From: Babesia bovis T2Bo
Lineage: Eukaryota > Apicomplexa > Aconoidasida > Piroplasmida > Babesiidae
Direction of reading: 5' to 3'
Assembly (NCBI RefSeq): GCF_000165395.2
Contig: NC_067396.1
Span: 930,001 to 994,000 of the forward strand
Length of the DNA: 64,000 bases
Below the pieces are notes generated by a model. The model did not search any database. It was not told where the DNA came from and saw only the letters and a list, made by a program, of their open reading frames with translations. Positions 12,091 to 22,350 of the stretch are shown here, piece after piece; position 1 is the stretch's first letter, and each line of letters starts with the position of its first letter. Both the position numbers and the translations under genes were made by a program.

Positions 12091-12366
12091 GTGATCACGA
12101 CAAAGAGTACCACTCCCCTCACCAACCTCCTCTCCCAGGTCGGCAAGCTCCAATATGACATACGGCTCCCCTGGATCTTTGTCCTCACGCTGGCGTGGCT
12201 AGTGGCGGTACTCTACCTTGCCTTTGGTGCCATATGGCCACTGGACTGGGCACATATGAGGTCACACTGGTTACGGGGTGGAGAGCACCAGTGGCAGTGT
12301 ATGTGGTATAAGGTGATGACGGGGCGCAAAGGAATGGAACTGGTGGAGTATTTTGGTAGGAAGTAG
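12091..12366 (+). pseudogene. ves1α 3'-end module 6, end of array 1
   Basis: ITTKSTT start, DWAHMRSH variant, tail EYFGRK. It lacks the usual hairpin and flank after the stop and instead abuts the conserved segment starting at 12367, as do the last modules of arrays 2, 3 and 4. Confidence 0.8.
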
Positions 12367-12593
12367 TGGCGACGTAGTGTTGGAGATTGTAAATAAATAC
12401 AGTAAAAAGTAATACAATACACCAAGTAGCCAACACGCGTTACCTAGCATTACAGACAACTAGTCATAATAGTAGCACTCATTCACCACTATTTTAGTGA
12501 TAAGAGTAGCAATTTTATGAGGCATACAAGTTACACGTCTTCACATAGTTACTGCCAATGCATAGTTGTATGTGCAGTAAAACATTGGTACTA
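12367..12593. repeat. array-end segment, copy 1
   Basis: About 230 bp (AGAGATTGTAAATAAATACA, CCAACACGCGTTA, ATTACAGACAACTAGTCAT) found after the last module of all four arrays (also 32128, 47180, 63786). No open frame of note. It marks the change from module array to minisatellites. Confidence 0.85.
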
Positions 12594-13140
12594 CTTTTAA
12601 TAGTGATTTCTTTAAGGGTTGATAGTGGTTTCTTGAAGGGATTGATAGTGATTTCTTAAAAGATTGATAGTGGTTTTCTTGAAGGATTGATAGTGATTTC
12701 TTAAAAGATTGATAGTGTTTTCTTGAAGGATTTGATAGTGGTTTCTTGAAGAGTTTGATAGTGGTTTTCTTTATGGATTTAATAGTGATTTTTTTAGGGA
12801 TTGATAGTGATTTCTTTAGGGATGGATAGTGATTTTTTTAGGGATTGATATTGATTTCTTTAAGGGTTGATATTGATTTCTTTAAGGATTGATAGTGGTT
12901 TCTTGAAGGGTTTGATAGTGATTTCTTAAAGGGTTGATAGTGATTTCTTTAGGGTTTGATAGGGTTTTCTTTAGGGTTTGATAGGGTTTTCTTAAAAGAT
13001 TGATAGTGATTTCTTTAGGGATTGATAGTGATTTCTTTAAGGATTTTATAGTGATTTCTTTAGGGATTGATATGGTTTTCTTTAAGGTTTAATAGTGGTT
13101 TTCTTAAAGGTTTAATAGTGGTTTTCTTAAAGGTTTGATT
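12594..13140. repeat. ~21-bp minisatellite, copy 1
   Basis: Degenerate tandem units of the form TTGATAGTGATTTCTTTAAGG, ending at the single-copy block. Copies 2 and 3 (about 32356-33710 and 47410-48620) are more than twice as long. Any open frame here is repeat-derived. Confidence 0.9.
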
Positions 13141-13868
13141 ATCTTTAATAGTACTTTTTATTGAATGTTTGAAGGTGTTCGGTGATGTGGGTATATTATG
13201 CCGCTGACAGCTGATCCATCTTTGTAAGATTTTTTCTGAGGCATATATCACCCTAGTGGCATTTGATGTGACACGTAGTGTCTATACAGTGACTAAAGCT
13301 GTCCACTACATGAGGCTACACCAGGAAGCCCAGATGGTAGCTGTATCCATGGAACTAGAGAGTCACTAGCCTACACAGTTGTAACAACGTAGAGGATGGC
13401 GATGTAGACTAGTGAAGTACCAATGTTACAGAAATACTCTATATGCGACCAATATATCTCCCCACTGAATGCCGCATAAAACTGCGTCGATAACACTGTT
13501 AAGATTCCACAGGTAATGTGCACACTATCAACACTTGAAAAACACCGACTTCTCCACAAAACCTCTGCTGCAACTACTGTCAAACTATGGTACAAAACAT
13601 TTAGCCACAATAAGGCTAATCTTTCATGGAATATTTAATAAACATACTGCATTACTCCAAATAATTACACGAGAAAACTCATTTACAGCAAATTACATAA
13701 ACCCAAAATATACTTCACAAAACCACTGTTTGAAATCACTAGCCTGAAGAGAACCCCGAACACCTTCAAACATTCAATAAAAAGTATCAACAAACCCTAA
13801 CCGGACTTTTTGGAAAACCTTATCAAAAGTAGTACCAAAGTTTTACTGAAAATGGAACTAAAGAATTA
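13141..13868. other. near-identical non-ves block, copy 1
   Basis: About 730 bp without tandem structure, repeated at 33711-34438 and 48625-49352 with only a few single-base differences (for example GATGTGACACG here, GATGTAACACG in the others). The minus strand has a 79-codon hydrophobic frame (13371-13610) starting MWLNVLYHSL and ending ILYVVTTV. The plus strand has a 55-codon stop-to-stop frame ending MELESH at about 13370. Neither is recognised; a fragment of a multi-spanning membrane protein or a non-coding element are both possible. Confidence 0.5.
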
Positions 13869-14505
13869 CACTACCAATGTGTAAACGTCACTAGAGCCAG
13901 GTCACAGCATTGACTACCAATGTGTAAACGCTGAACTACCAATGTGTAAACGTCACTAGAGCCAGGTCACAGCATTGACTACCAATGTGTAAACGTTGAA
14001 CTACCAATGTGTAAACGTCGCTAGAGCCAGGTCACAGCATTGACTACCAATGTGTAAACGTCACTAGAGCCAGGTGACAGCATTGACTAACTATGTGTAA
14101 ACATCACTAGAGCCAGGTCACAGCATTGACTACCAATGTGTAAACGTCACTAGAGCCAGGTGACAGCATTGACTACCAATGTGTAAACGCTGAACTACCA
14201 ATGTGTAAACGTCACTAGAGCCAGGTCACAGCATTGACTACCAATGTGTAAACGTCACTAGAGCCAGGTCACAGCATTGACTACCAATGTGTAAACGTCA
14301 CTAGAGCCAGGTCACAGCATTGACTACCAATGTGTAAACATCACTAGAGCCAGGTCACAGCATCGGCAACTATGTGTAAACATCACTAGAGCCAGGTCAC
14401 AGCATGGCAACTATGTGTAAACATCACTAGAGCCAGGTCACAGCATTGACTACCAATGTGTAAACGTCACTAGAGCCAGGTGACAGCATTGACTAACTAT
14501 GTTTC
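13869..14505. repeat. ~43-bp minisatellite, copy 1
   Basis: Tandem CTACCAATGTGTAAACGTCA + CTAGAGCCAGGTCACAGCAT units, with some half-units (AACGCTGAACTACCAATG). Also at 34440-34900 and 49356-49856 with different copy numbers. Confidence 0.9.
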
Positions 14506-14614
14506 CTTTAGCCTACCCCGAATAGCCCCTACATTTCTACCAAAGTTTTGTCAACATTGGCACCAAACTTTTATGAACTTTTCATGTAACCTTGTACTAC
14601 TATATACAAAAACG
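14506..14614. other. short conserved spacer
   Basis: Sequence without tandem structure between the 43-bp and 45-bp arrays, identical in the three super-units. No coding or RNA signal seen. Confidence 0.6.
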
Positions 14615-14880
14615 TTAGCCAGTTTTACGTGTACCTGCTGTTGAAAACCCACCCAAAAGGTAGCCAGGTTTACGTGTACCTGCTGTTGAAAACCCACCCA
14701 AGGGATAGCCAGGTTTACGTGTACCTGCTGTTGAAAACCCACCCAAGGGATAGCCAGGTTTACGTGTACCTGCTGTTGAAAACCCACCCAAGGGATAGCC
14801 AGTTTTACGTGTACCTGCTGTTGAAAACCCACCCAAGGGATAGCCAGTTTTACGTGTACCTACTGTTGAAAACCCACTAA
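14615..14880. repeat. 45-bp minisatellite, 6 copies
   Basis: Unit GGATAGCCAGTTTTACGTGT + ACCTGCTGTTGAAAACCCAC + CCAAA, exactly 45 nt, so open frames run through it on both strands (minus-strand motif GGFSTAGTRKPGYPL). Nine copies in super-unit 2 and five in super-unit 3. No start context or conservation bias supports a gene. Confidence 0.85.
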
Positions 14881-14997
14881 AAAGTTAGCCAACCTTCTCA
14901 TGAATCACCACTAGAATATAGTAGAGGTATCACTAGGCTTTTTCTAATGTGATTACATGAATATTCCTCAGATGCCACTAGAATTCTACAATACCGT
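14881..14997. other. short conserved spacer
   Basis: About 117 bp without tandem structure, nearly identical at 35416-35531 and 50186-50306. Nothing recognised. Confidence 0.6.
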
Positions 14998-15520
14998 CTA
15001 ACCCTGTGTATACCTAGTATCACTACCGGTAACCCTGTGTATACCTAGTATCACTGCTTGTAACCCTATGTATACCTAGTATCACTATTGTCTAACCCTG
15101 TGTATACCTAGTATCACTACCGGTAACCCTGTGTATACCTAGTATCACTATTGTCTAACCCTGTGTATACCTAGTATCACTATTGTCTAACCCTGTGTAT
15201 ACCACAGTATCACTATTGTCTAACCCTGTGTATACCTAGTATCACTATTGTCTAATTCTGTGTATACCTAGTATCACTATTGTCTAACCCTGTGTATACC
15301 TAGTATCACTATTGTCTAACCCTGTGTATACCTAGTATCACTATTGTCTAACCCTGTGTATACCTAGTATCACTATTGTCTAACCCTGTGTATACCTAGT
15401 ATCACTATTGTCTAACCCTGTGTATACCTAGTATCACTACCGGTAACCCTGTGTATACCTAGTATCACTATTGTCTAACCCTGTGTATACCTAGTATCAC
15501 TACTTCTAACCCTATGAAAA
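14998..15520. repeat. ~31-bp minisatellite, copy 1
   Basis: Tandem CTAACCCTGTGTATACCTAG + TATCACTATTGT units with a CTACCGG variant. Also at 35532-35925 and 50307-50605. CTAACCCT is reminiscent of, but not, a telomere repeat. Confidence 0.9.
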
Positions 15521-15539
15521 CACTCTGTAATCTAATCCA

Positions 15540-16380
15540 TTTATTACCCCTAACAACTACTACTTTTCTGTGAAACCCCTGCGAAAAACGCTACTACTTT
15601 TCTCTGAAACCTCTACCAAAAGTGCTACTACTTTTCTCTGAAACCCTCTGCCAAAACTGGCACTACTCTTCTGTGAAACCTCTACCAAAATGCCACTACT
15701 TTTCTACTAAAATTTTGCTACTACTTTTCTGTGAAACCCCTGCCAAAACTGCTAGTACTTTTCTGTGAACCCTCTGCCAAAAACGCTACTACTTTTCTCT
15801 GAAACCTCTGCCAAAAATACTACTACTTTTCTGTGAAACCTTTACCAAAATGCTACTACTTTTCTATGAAACCTTTACCAAAATGCTACTACTTTTCTAT
15901 GAAACCTTTGCCAAATACGCTACTACTTTTCTGTGAAACCCCTGCCAAAAACGCTACTATTTTTTTGTGAAACCCCTGCCAAAACGCTACTACTTTTCTG
16001 TGAAACCCCTGCCAAAATGCTACTACATTTCTGTGAAATGTTTACCAAAACCGCTACCACTTTTCTATGAAACCCCTGCCAAAACCGCTACTACTTTTCT
16101 ATGAAACCCCTGCCAAAACCGCTACTACTTTTCTATGAAACCTTTACCAAAACGCCACTACATTTCTATGAAACCCCTGCCAAAAACGCTACTACATTTC
16201 TGTGAAACTTTTACCAAAATGCCACTACTTTTCTGTGAAACCCCTGCCAAAACGCTACTACTTTTCTATGAAACCCCTGCCAAAACGCTACTACATTTCT
16301 GTGAAACCCCTGCCAAACATGTTACTAAACTTCTATGGAACCTTTACTAACATTGCTACTAAACTTCCATGTAACCTTTG
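15540..16380 (-). repeat. ~34-bp spacer repeats on the ves1β side, copy 1
   Basis: ACTACTTTTCTGTGAAACCC + CTGCCAAAAACGCT units, reverse complement of the repeats beside the ves1α modules. Also at about 35965-36790, 50650-51735 and 52867-53360. Open frames such as FCETFTKMPLLF are periodic artefacts. Confidence 0.9.
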
Positions 16381-16436
16381 ATGAACATATCTACATTATC
16401 CCTAGTTATCGCGCCGAAGGCGCCACTACTTTGCCA

Positions 16437-16765
16437 CTACCTCCCACCAAAAAACTTCAATATCCCCCTTCCCTTCTTCTTACCCACCATCAGTACTTCC
16501 CATGGACTCAGACTACCCTTCCTGAACCATCCTCTACAATGTGACCTCATATGTGCCCAGTCCAGTGGCCATATGGCACCAACGGCTAGATAGAGCACTG
16601 CCACTAGCCACGCTACCGTGAGGACAAAGATCCAGGGGAGCCTGGTGGTGTAGATGAGTTGGTTGATTTCGTGGTGGAGCCCTGATGAGGACCCATTCTT
16701 GAGGTGGTCACCTGATAGGACCTTGTTCAGTGTCTTTAGGAACTCGTGACATTGCTTCTTCTGAC
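16437..16765 (-). pseudogene. ves1β terminal-exon module (second downstream of β2)
   Basis: An intact-looking last exon: ATGGTGTAGCAG acceptor, phase 1, open to a stop at 16437 (KKQCHEFLKTLNKVL, INQLIYTTR, membrane helix, RSHCRGWFRKGSLSPWE tail, ending FFGGR). A hairpin precedes the acceptor at about 16810, as in real ves1β introns. It could be an alternative last exon for β2 or a conversion donor. Confidence 0.75.
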
Positions 16766-17154
16766 CTGCTACACCATGACTCCACATGACTACCCCTAGG
16801 GCACTGTTGCGCCGAAGGCGCCCTTATAGAACTTTCAGCAAAAGTGCGACCAAACTTTTGTGAAACCTTTACCAAAACCAATAGTAAACATTTACTGAAA
16901 ATACTACTAAAATTTTAATAGAATCACCACGAAACCTTTACTAACAGTGCTACTGGAGTTTTACCATAGCGGCTATTAATACATTACGAAAGCTTTACTA
17001 ACAGTGCTACGTAACTCTAAGAAAACACTCTGTAACCTTATCCACATCACCATCCCTAACAGCTACTACTTTTATACTAAACTTCCATGTAACCTTTGAT
17101 GAACATATCTACATTATCCCTAGTTATCGCGCCGAAGGCGCCACTACTTTGCCA
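16766..17154 (-). other. intron-like spacer between ves1β modules
   Basis: Holds the CATGTGGAGTCATGGTGTAG acceptor context, hairpins at about 16810 and 17130, degenerate 34-bp repeats, and a CTGTTAGGGATGGTGATGTG head related to the ves1α module heads. No gene. Confidence 0.7.
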
Positions 17155-17483
17155 CTATGTCTTACCAAAAAACTCTAGTATCCCCCTTCCCTTCTTCTTT
17201 CCCACCATCAGTATCTCCCATGGACTCAGACTACCCTTCCTGAACAATCCTCTACAATGCGACCTCATATGAGTCCAGTCCAGTGGCCATATGGCTCCAA
17301 AGGCTAGATACAGTACCGCTACTAGCCAGGCTATGGTCAGTACAAATATCCAGGGGAGCCTGGTGGTGTAGATGAGTTGGTTGATTTCATAGTGCAGGCC
17401 TTTTTTGGAGCCATTCTTGAGGTGATCCCCTGTTAGTACCTTGTCTAGTGTTCCCAGGAACTCGTGGCACTTCTTATGTGTAC
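17155..17483 (-). pseudogene. ves1β terminal-exon module (first downstream of β2)
   Basis: Acceptor GTGTAGTAG, phase 1, open to the stop at 17155: GTHKKCHEFLGTLDKVLTG, INQLIYTTR, helix, tail ending FFGKT. The module at 51841-52169 is nearly identical in its linker. A hairpin lies just upstream at about 17519. Confidence 0.75.
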
Positions 17484-17804
17484 CTACTACACTATTACTA
17501 CCCCTAGGGCACTGTTGCGCCGAAGGCGCCCTTATAGAACTTTCAGCAAAAGTGCCACCAAACTTTTGTGAAACTTTTACCAAAACCAGTACTTAACTTT
17601 GACTGAATATACGACAAAATTTTATTAAAATCACTACTAAACCATTACTAACAGTGCTACGTAACTCTAAGAAAACACTCTGTAACCTTATCCACATCAC
17701 CATCCCTAACAGCTACTACTTTTATACTAAACTTCCATGTAACCTTTGATGAACATATCTACATTATCCCTAGTTATCGCGCCGAAGGCGCCACTACTTT
17801 GCCA

Positions 17805-20800
17805 CTATGTCTTTCCAAAATACTCTAGTATCCCCCTTCCCTTCTTCTTACCCACCATCAGTACTTCCCATGGACTCAGACTACCCTTCCTGAACCATCC
17901 TCTACAATGTGACCTCATATGTGCCCAGTCCAGTGGCCATATGGCACCAACGGCTAGATACAGTACCGCTACTAGCCAGGCTATGGTCAGTACAAATATC
18001 CAGGGGAGCCTGGTGGTGTAGATGAGTTGGTTAATGGAGGTGGTGAGCTTCGTGAACTCGGTGCTTTTTTCTACATTACCCAGTGTCGTTAAGAAGTCGT
18101 GGCACTTCTTATGTGTACCTACAACACCATTTAATACCCCTAGGGCACTGTTGCGCCGAAGGCGCCCTTATATAACTTTCAGCAAAAGTGATACCAAACT
18201 TTTGTGAAACCTTTACCAAAACTGGTACTACACTCTCTCTACACTATCCATACTACTATACTACAACTTACCTACACTAGGGTGCAGCGTACTGACATCA
18301 CCATACCCAAAGCCATACTTGTACAACACCGGCAGTACCCCGGTACATGATACGACAGAGGTACATCCACAGACTCCCTGATTAGTACCACCACTGCACG
18401 TCTCTCCATGGGTTCCTCTAGTGCAGCTGCTATCACAGCCACCACCAACTCCTCCGGCACCTACTACACCATGAATCCATATGACACGGTTGCGCGCCGC
18501 CTGTTACACTGTCGCGCCGAAGGCGCCCTTATATAGCACTGTCTACACAACTGACCTTTATGACACTCTGAATCCTTACAACTAATATCCCTAAACGCCG
18601 TTTCCAGTGATTTCAATCCTTCCTGGAACTCCCCTATCAAATAGACCAACCATGACAGGTAGGTCCCGGCCATCACGGGACTCAACTGGCCATACTGCTG
18701 GCCACTGAGGGGGCATAAGAATGGAGTACACTTGTTGCCGTTGCCATATAAGCACTTAAGTGACTTTTCCGTACAACCACCAGCGCTACACCCAGTACTA
18801 CTACCACCTACACCACCATGAGTCACTGTCAGTGGTACTACTCCATTACACCACGTCACCACCCTATACACTACCACTGCGCGCCACCGTGACGGACACT
18901 GTCAGTTACCGTCTCTATACGGCGCGCCCCTATAGCACTAGACCAGTACTACTCCCTGTATGTATACTTACCGTTCCACGTGGTTAGTGCCTCGACCACT
19001 GCATCAGGACCACCACCCAGCATATGCAGTTTAGATTCCTGCTCGTATATCCCTAGGGCCTTGTTAACTTCCTGCTCTCCAACACCACTGGCACTGTTTC
19101 CCCCAATGTAGACTATATAGTAATAGAACCCAAAGAGGTCACCCAGGGTCCGTGGCACCGTGGGAGTAATACATGCCAGCAGTCTCAGGAGTACCACTAG
19201 GGTGCCACTAGGGCACTTTTCTGGGTCACAGTAGTACTCCAGGAGTAGCGCCAGTGTATTCCCAGTGCAGTGTACAGGGTACTTGTTGTTAGTGCCTGCT
19301 ACAGTATGAGTCCATGTAATATACTGTGGGACGTACCTGGTGGCTTCGTTGTCAGTTCTGCCTGCTTATGGGTACCTTGGGTTAAATCTGTATACAACGT
19401 GAGTCACTGTAGGTCACTAGGGCTACTGTGGCGCCCAGGGGGTGCCCCTAGTATATATACAATGCTTTAGGGGTACCATAGAGTAATGGGACGTACCTTT
19501 GAAGTGGTTCTCACCACTAGTGCCTTCCTTGCTCCAGCCCATGGGAACAGGGCATAATTGAGGATACTGTAGGTGTGCCGGATGTTCTATCCCTTTAGAA
19601 TCTACTGTCTTGTTCATATGGGCATCAATTTCTGGATATGGTTTGTCTTCACTGTCAGGGGTTTTGCCTAATGTTTCCCTGCAGTACATCCCATATATAC
19701 TATCACACAAGAATCCTTGTAAAGCTGACTCACTAACAGTACTTGCACCACTCTGTAATCCACATTTCTTAGTGTGATCCGTACCACCGCTACCTACTAC
19801 ATTATTACTTCACATCATTACCCTTTGAGCACTCACCTGTATTCTCTACGGTGCACTGCCATTTCACATTAACGCCACCAGATTTCTTCGCAACTCCACT
19901 ACCATACCTACAACTATTCCAGCCCAGCACTGTCTTCCCTGCCCCTCCTCCTCCGGCCGCTATCGCGCCCACACTACACTGCTTCCTTAGGAAATAGAGC
20001 TGGTAGAAGCAGTGGTAGACATATACCCTCAGTTGGTCCAGGCACTGGGCAGGAGAGCCGTCCATGTCAAAGCCAAAGAGCCCATTGGCATACATCCCAT
20101 GGAGGGGGCCTATAAAGTGTTAGGGAGTGGTACTCATGGGTACTTACCAAATTTGGACACTTCCAGGTGGTACCCGCCGTAGCAGACTTCACCTTCCTTG
20201 AGTTTGCCGTCGTCAGGAGCTGCCTTGGGAGCTGCCGATGCAGCCTTGTTGGCGTCTTCTAGGGTACACCTTTTAGCACTAGGGTTTTTCTTATGCTTTT
20301 CACACTTCTTTGCCGGCTCCGGCTGACCTACTACACCATGACTCCACATGACTACCCCTAGGGCACTGTTGCGCCGAAGGCGCCCCTATACAACAGTGTC
20401 TATATCACTCACCTGGTGGAGACTGCGTCTGCGGCTGTGTCACTTCCCTTTCTATGGTCCCCTGGATACCGATGAGCACCAGTGGGCAGTAGCCACAGGC
20501 GGCCATTAGGTAGTGGGTAATCTTGTCCTTATGGAGCTCTGTCTTTTTGCCAGCACCTTCTCCGTGAAGCACTATTTGTTCCTCGAATTCTTCTGGTTTG
20601 TTCTCCTTCCTAGGATACTTCTCTTTCATCCTATCCACCAGTGCCTTGTATCCCTGACTATAGGGCAATGCACTAAGCCAGTATAGGATTTCCCGGATTG
20701 TCCGGGGTTTCCTAGAGACAGGAGTGTCTTTCTTTTCAGCCGGCTTCGCCGGCGACGTGATACCCTTGGCCCCGGCACTGCCTGCCCTGAAGTACCCACT

Positions 20801-22041
20801 GGCCAGGATATGGAGTACCAATAGGGGGTACTGCTTACAGAGGGTCTCACTGGTACTCTTGGCAGCACCCTGTGCTGTACTATAGATACTGCTATAGTAC
20901 TCAGCTACACTGTCTAGGGTACATTGGTACTACAGAGGAGGTGGACTTACCCTTATCTGTGCCATTCTTGAATTCGTTCCATGCCACACCAGTCTTAGGA
21001 TCTTTTCCCGTCAACAAAGTGTGCACAAACTCTCCATTACCCGTGTTACCTACCACACCATAAGTCCACATGACTACCCTAGGCAGTACTCACCTTTACC
21101 TCCCTGATTCAACCTCTCCAGGTCGTAGCCCATGGCCGCCATGAATGAGCCGAGACCAGACGTGCCATCATCCTTGATCTCGTGCAGACTACTGTCCGAC
21201 CATCTATTATTGATACCACCACTCCCCTCCTTAGTTAGGAACCCCAACTGACTGAGTCCACTCCAGATGAGACATACTGACCCTAGGAAAATCCGGGCCA
21301 GGAGGTGGACCTTATCAGAGTCACTGGATATGGACGTCCAAAGGAAGTCTGTAGGGGAACTGGGAGGACTTGTGGCTTTGCAATAGGCCGACTGGTAGCA
21401 TTTTTGGCCAGTGGCACTGGTACCACACGTGCCACACTGATGACAAGTAGTACCACTACTAGTACTACAACACCCGCTAACACCACCAGTACTACATTCA
21501 CACTTCTTCCCTATCCCCTTGCTCTCTTTACCATTTTCTCCCTTAAGACAACACTCATCATCTTCCTTCCACCCAACCCACTTCTGTAGTCCCAGTGCCA
21601 GCTGGTCTATCAGTGCCTTTATGACCTCAGTACCTCCAGCGCAAGTAGTGGTAGTACTGACAGCACTAGTGCTCCCAGTACTCAGTAGTCCCAGGTCAGT
21701 GAGCACTGGCTTGACTATGTCCTTTTCCTGCTCCAGGAGTATTTCGTCCCAGTTCCTCTCAGGGCTGGGACCAGGGGACCCCGGGTCCTTGGCGTCATAC
21801 AGTAGGTCCTTTATTGCCTTGGCCAGGTAGCACAAACAGTCTGTGTGGTCGTGTGGGTACAGTACAGTGCTATTGACTTACGGGGGGCATTGCTAGTGCT
21901 TGGCGGCGCCGCCGGCGCCGTCTTCTCATTCTTCTTACCATCCCTACCAGTTACCCTGAGGACCCAGTCAATGGCCTCCTTCAGGTTGGTGGGAGGCTTA
22001 GTGAGGCTGTTGTAAGGGGTCCAGGCCTGTGCTTGTGCCAT
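17805..22041 (-). CDS. ves1b: ves1β gene β2, complete, 12 exons
   Basis: VESA1 beta subunit, 1128 codons by my model. Exons: 21882-22041, 21094-21840, 20951-21049, 20413-20913, 20148-20327, 19837-20109, 19497-19793, 19337-19387 (51-nt micro-exon), 18972-19295, 18556-18807, 18272-18460, 17805-18118. Introns are 37-164 nt, all phase 1. The ATG at 22041 is chosen because upstream in-frame codons lack an ATG and this position matches the family N-terminus. Order: TNLKEAIDWVLRVTG; Cys-rich CHQCGTCG; LARIFLGSVCLIWSG; REILYWLSALPYSQ; CPLVLIGIQG; MYANGLFGF; FYQLYFLRKQC; LCPVPMGW; LACITPTVPRTLGDLFGFYY; MAGTYLSWLVYLIGEF; CTGVLPVLYKYGFGYG; one transmembrane helix; tail ending EYFGKT. No signal peptide. 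Two spare last exons lie downstream. Divergent partner of α2. Confidence 0.88.
18879..18928. repeat. GCGCGCC-bounded 50-bp element, no nested hairpin (β2 intron 9)
   Basis: Inverted GCGCGCC...GGCGCGCC ends around GACGGACACTGTCAGTTACC. It lies within the 164-nt intron; the same element is in β4 intron 8 (54957-55007). This intron is absent from β3. Confidence 0.75.
20739..20753. repeat. in-frame exonic mini-hairpin in β2 exon 4
   Basis: In mRNA sense GCCGGC-GAA-GCCGGC (PAKPA codons). Same exonic site as 542-556, 40218-40232 and 56905-56919 but with a different, still perfectly paired stem. Confidence 0.9.
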
Positions 22042-22350
22042 TATGTCACCACCCCTTGTTGCGAGAGTGTCCAGTAGCACGAGTGGTCAGTGGTAGTCAA
22101 GGTCAATGTATCGGGGTGGAATCCTATATAATACAGTGGCGCCTTCGGCGCGACAGTGTCCTAGGGGATTCCACTGTAACAACGGGATCATCTCCACCGT
22201 ATGACCTGGTGGAATCCCCTAGGACACTGTCGCGCCGAAGGCGCCCCTTCATTACGGCGCGCTCAGTATATATAGGATTCCACCCTGATAGCCAGACCAG
22301 TGCTTCTATATCACTGTGAGTACTGCTGAGTACTCCTATAGGCACTGACA
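22042..22350. promoter_or_regulatory. divergent β2/α2 promoter with 37-bp exact inverted arms
   Basis: Arms 22138-22174 and 22209-22245 are exact reverse complements (GGATTCCAC / GTGGAATCC cores plus hairpins). The 34-bp spacer carries ACAACGGGATCA. Outer GGTGGAATCCTATATA (from about 22115) and TATATAGGATTCCACC (22269-22284) give a TATA-like element facing each gene. This is the best-preserved palindrome of the four. Confidence 0.8.

Noticed and set aside
13869..14505. CRISPR-like array
   Set aside because: Units are contiguous tandem repeats without unique spacers, in a eukaryotic locus, with no cas genes.
14615..14880. Repeat protein from the 45-bp minisatellite (GGFSTAGTRKPGYPL units)
   Set aside because: The unit length is divisible by three, so frames stay open on both strands by default; no convincing start or neighbouring gene, and copy number changes freely.
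14998..15520. Interstitial telomere
   Set aside because: CTAACCCT is only a fragment of a 31-bp unit; no run of CCCTAAA-type repeats occurs.
16135..16350. Phe/Cys/Lys-rich proteins (FCETFTKMPLLF-type) in the spacer repeats
   Set aside because: Periodic translation of the 34-bp repeat; frames break at random between arrays.
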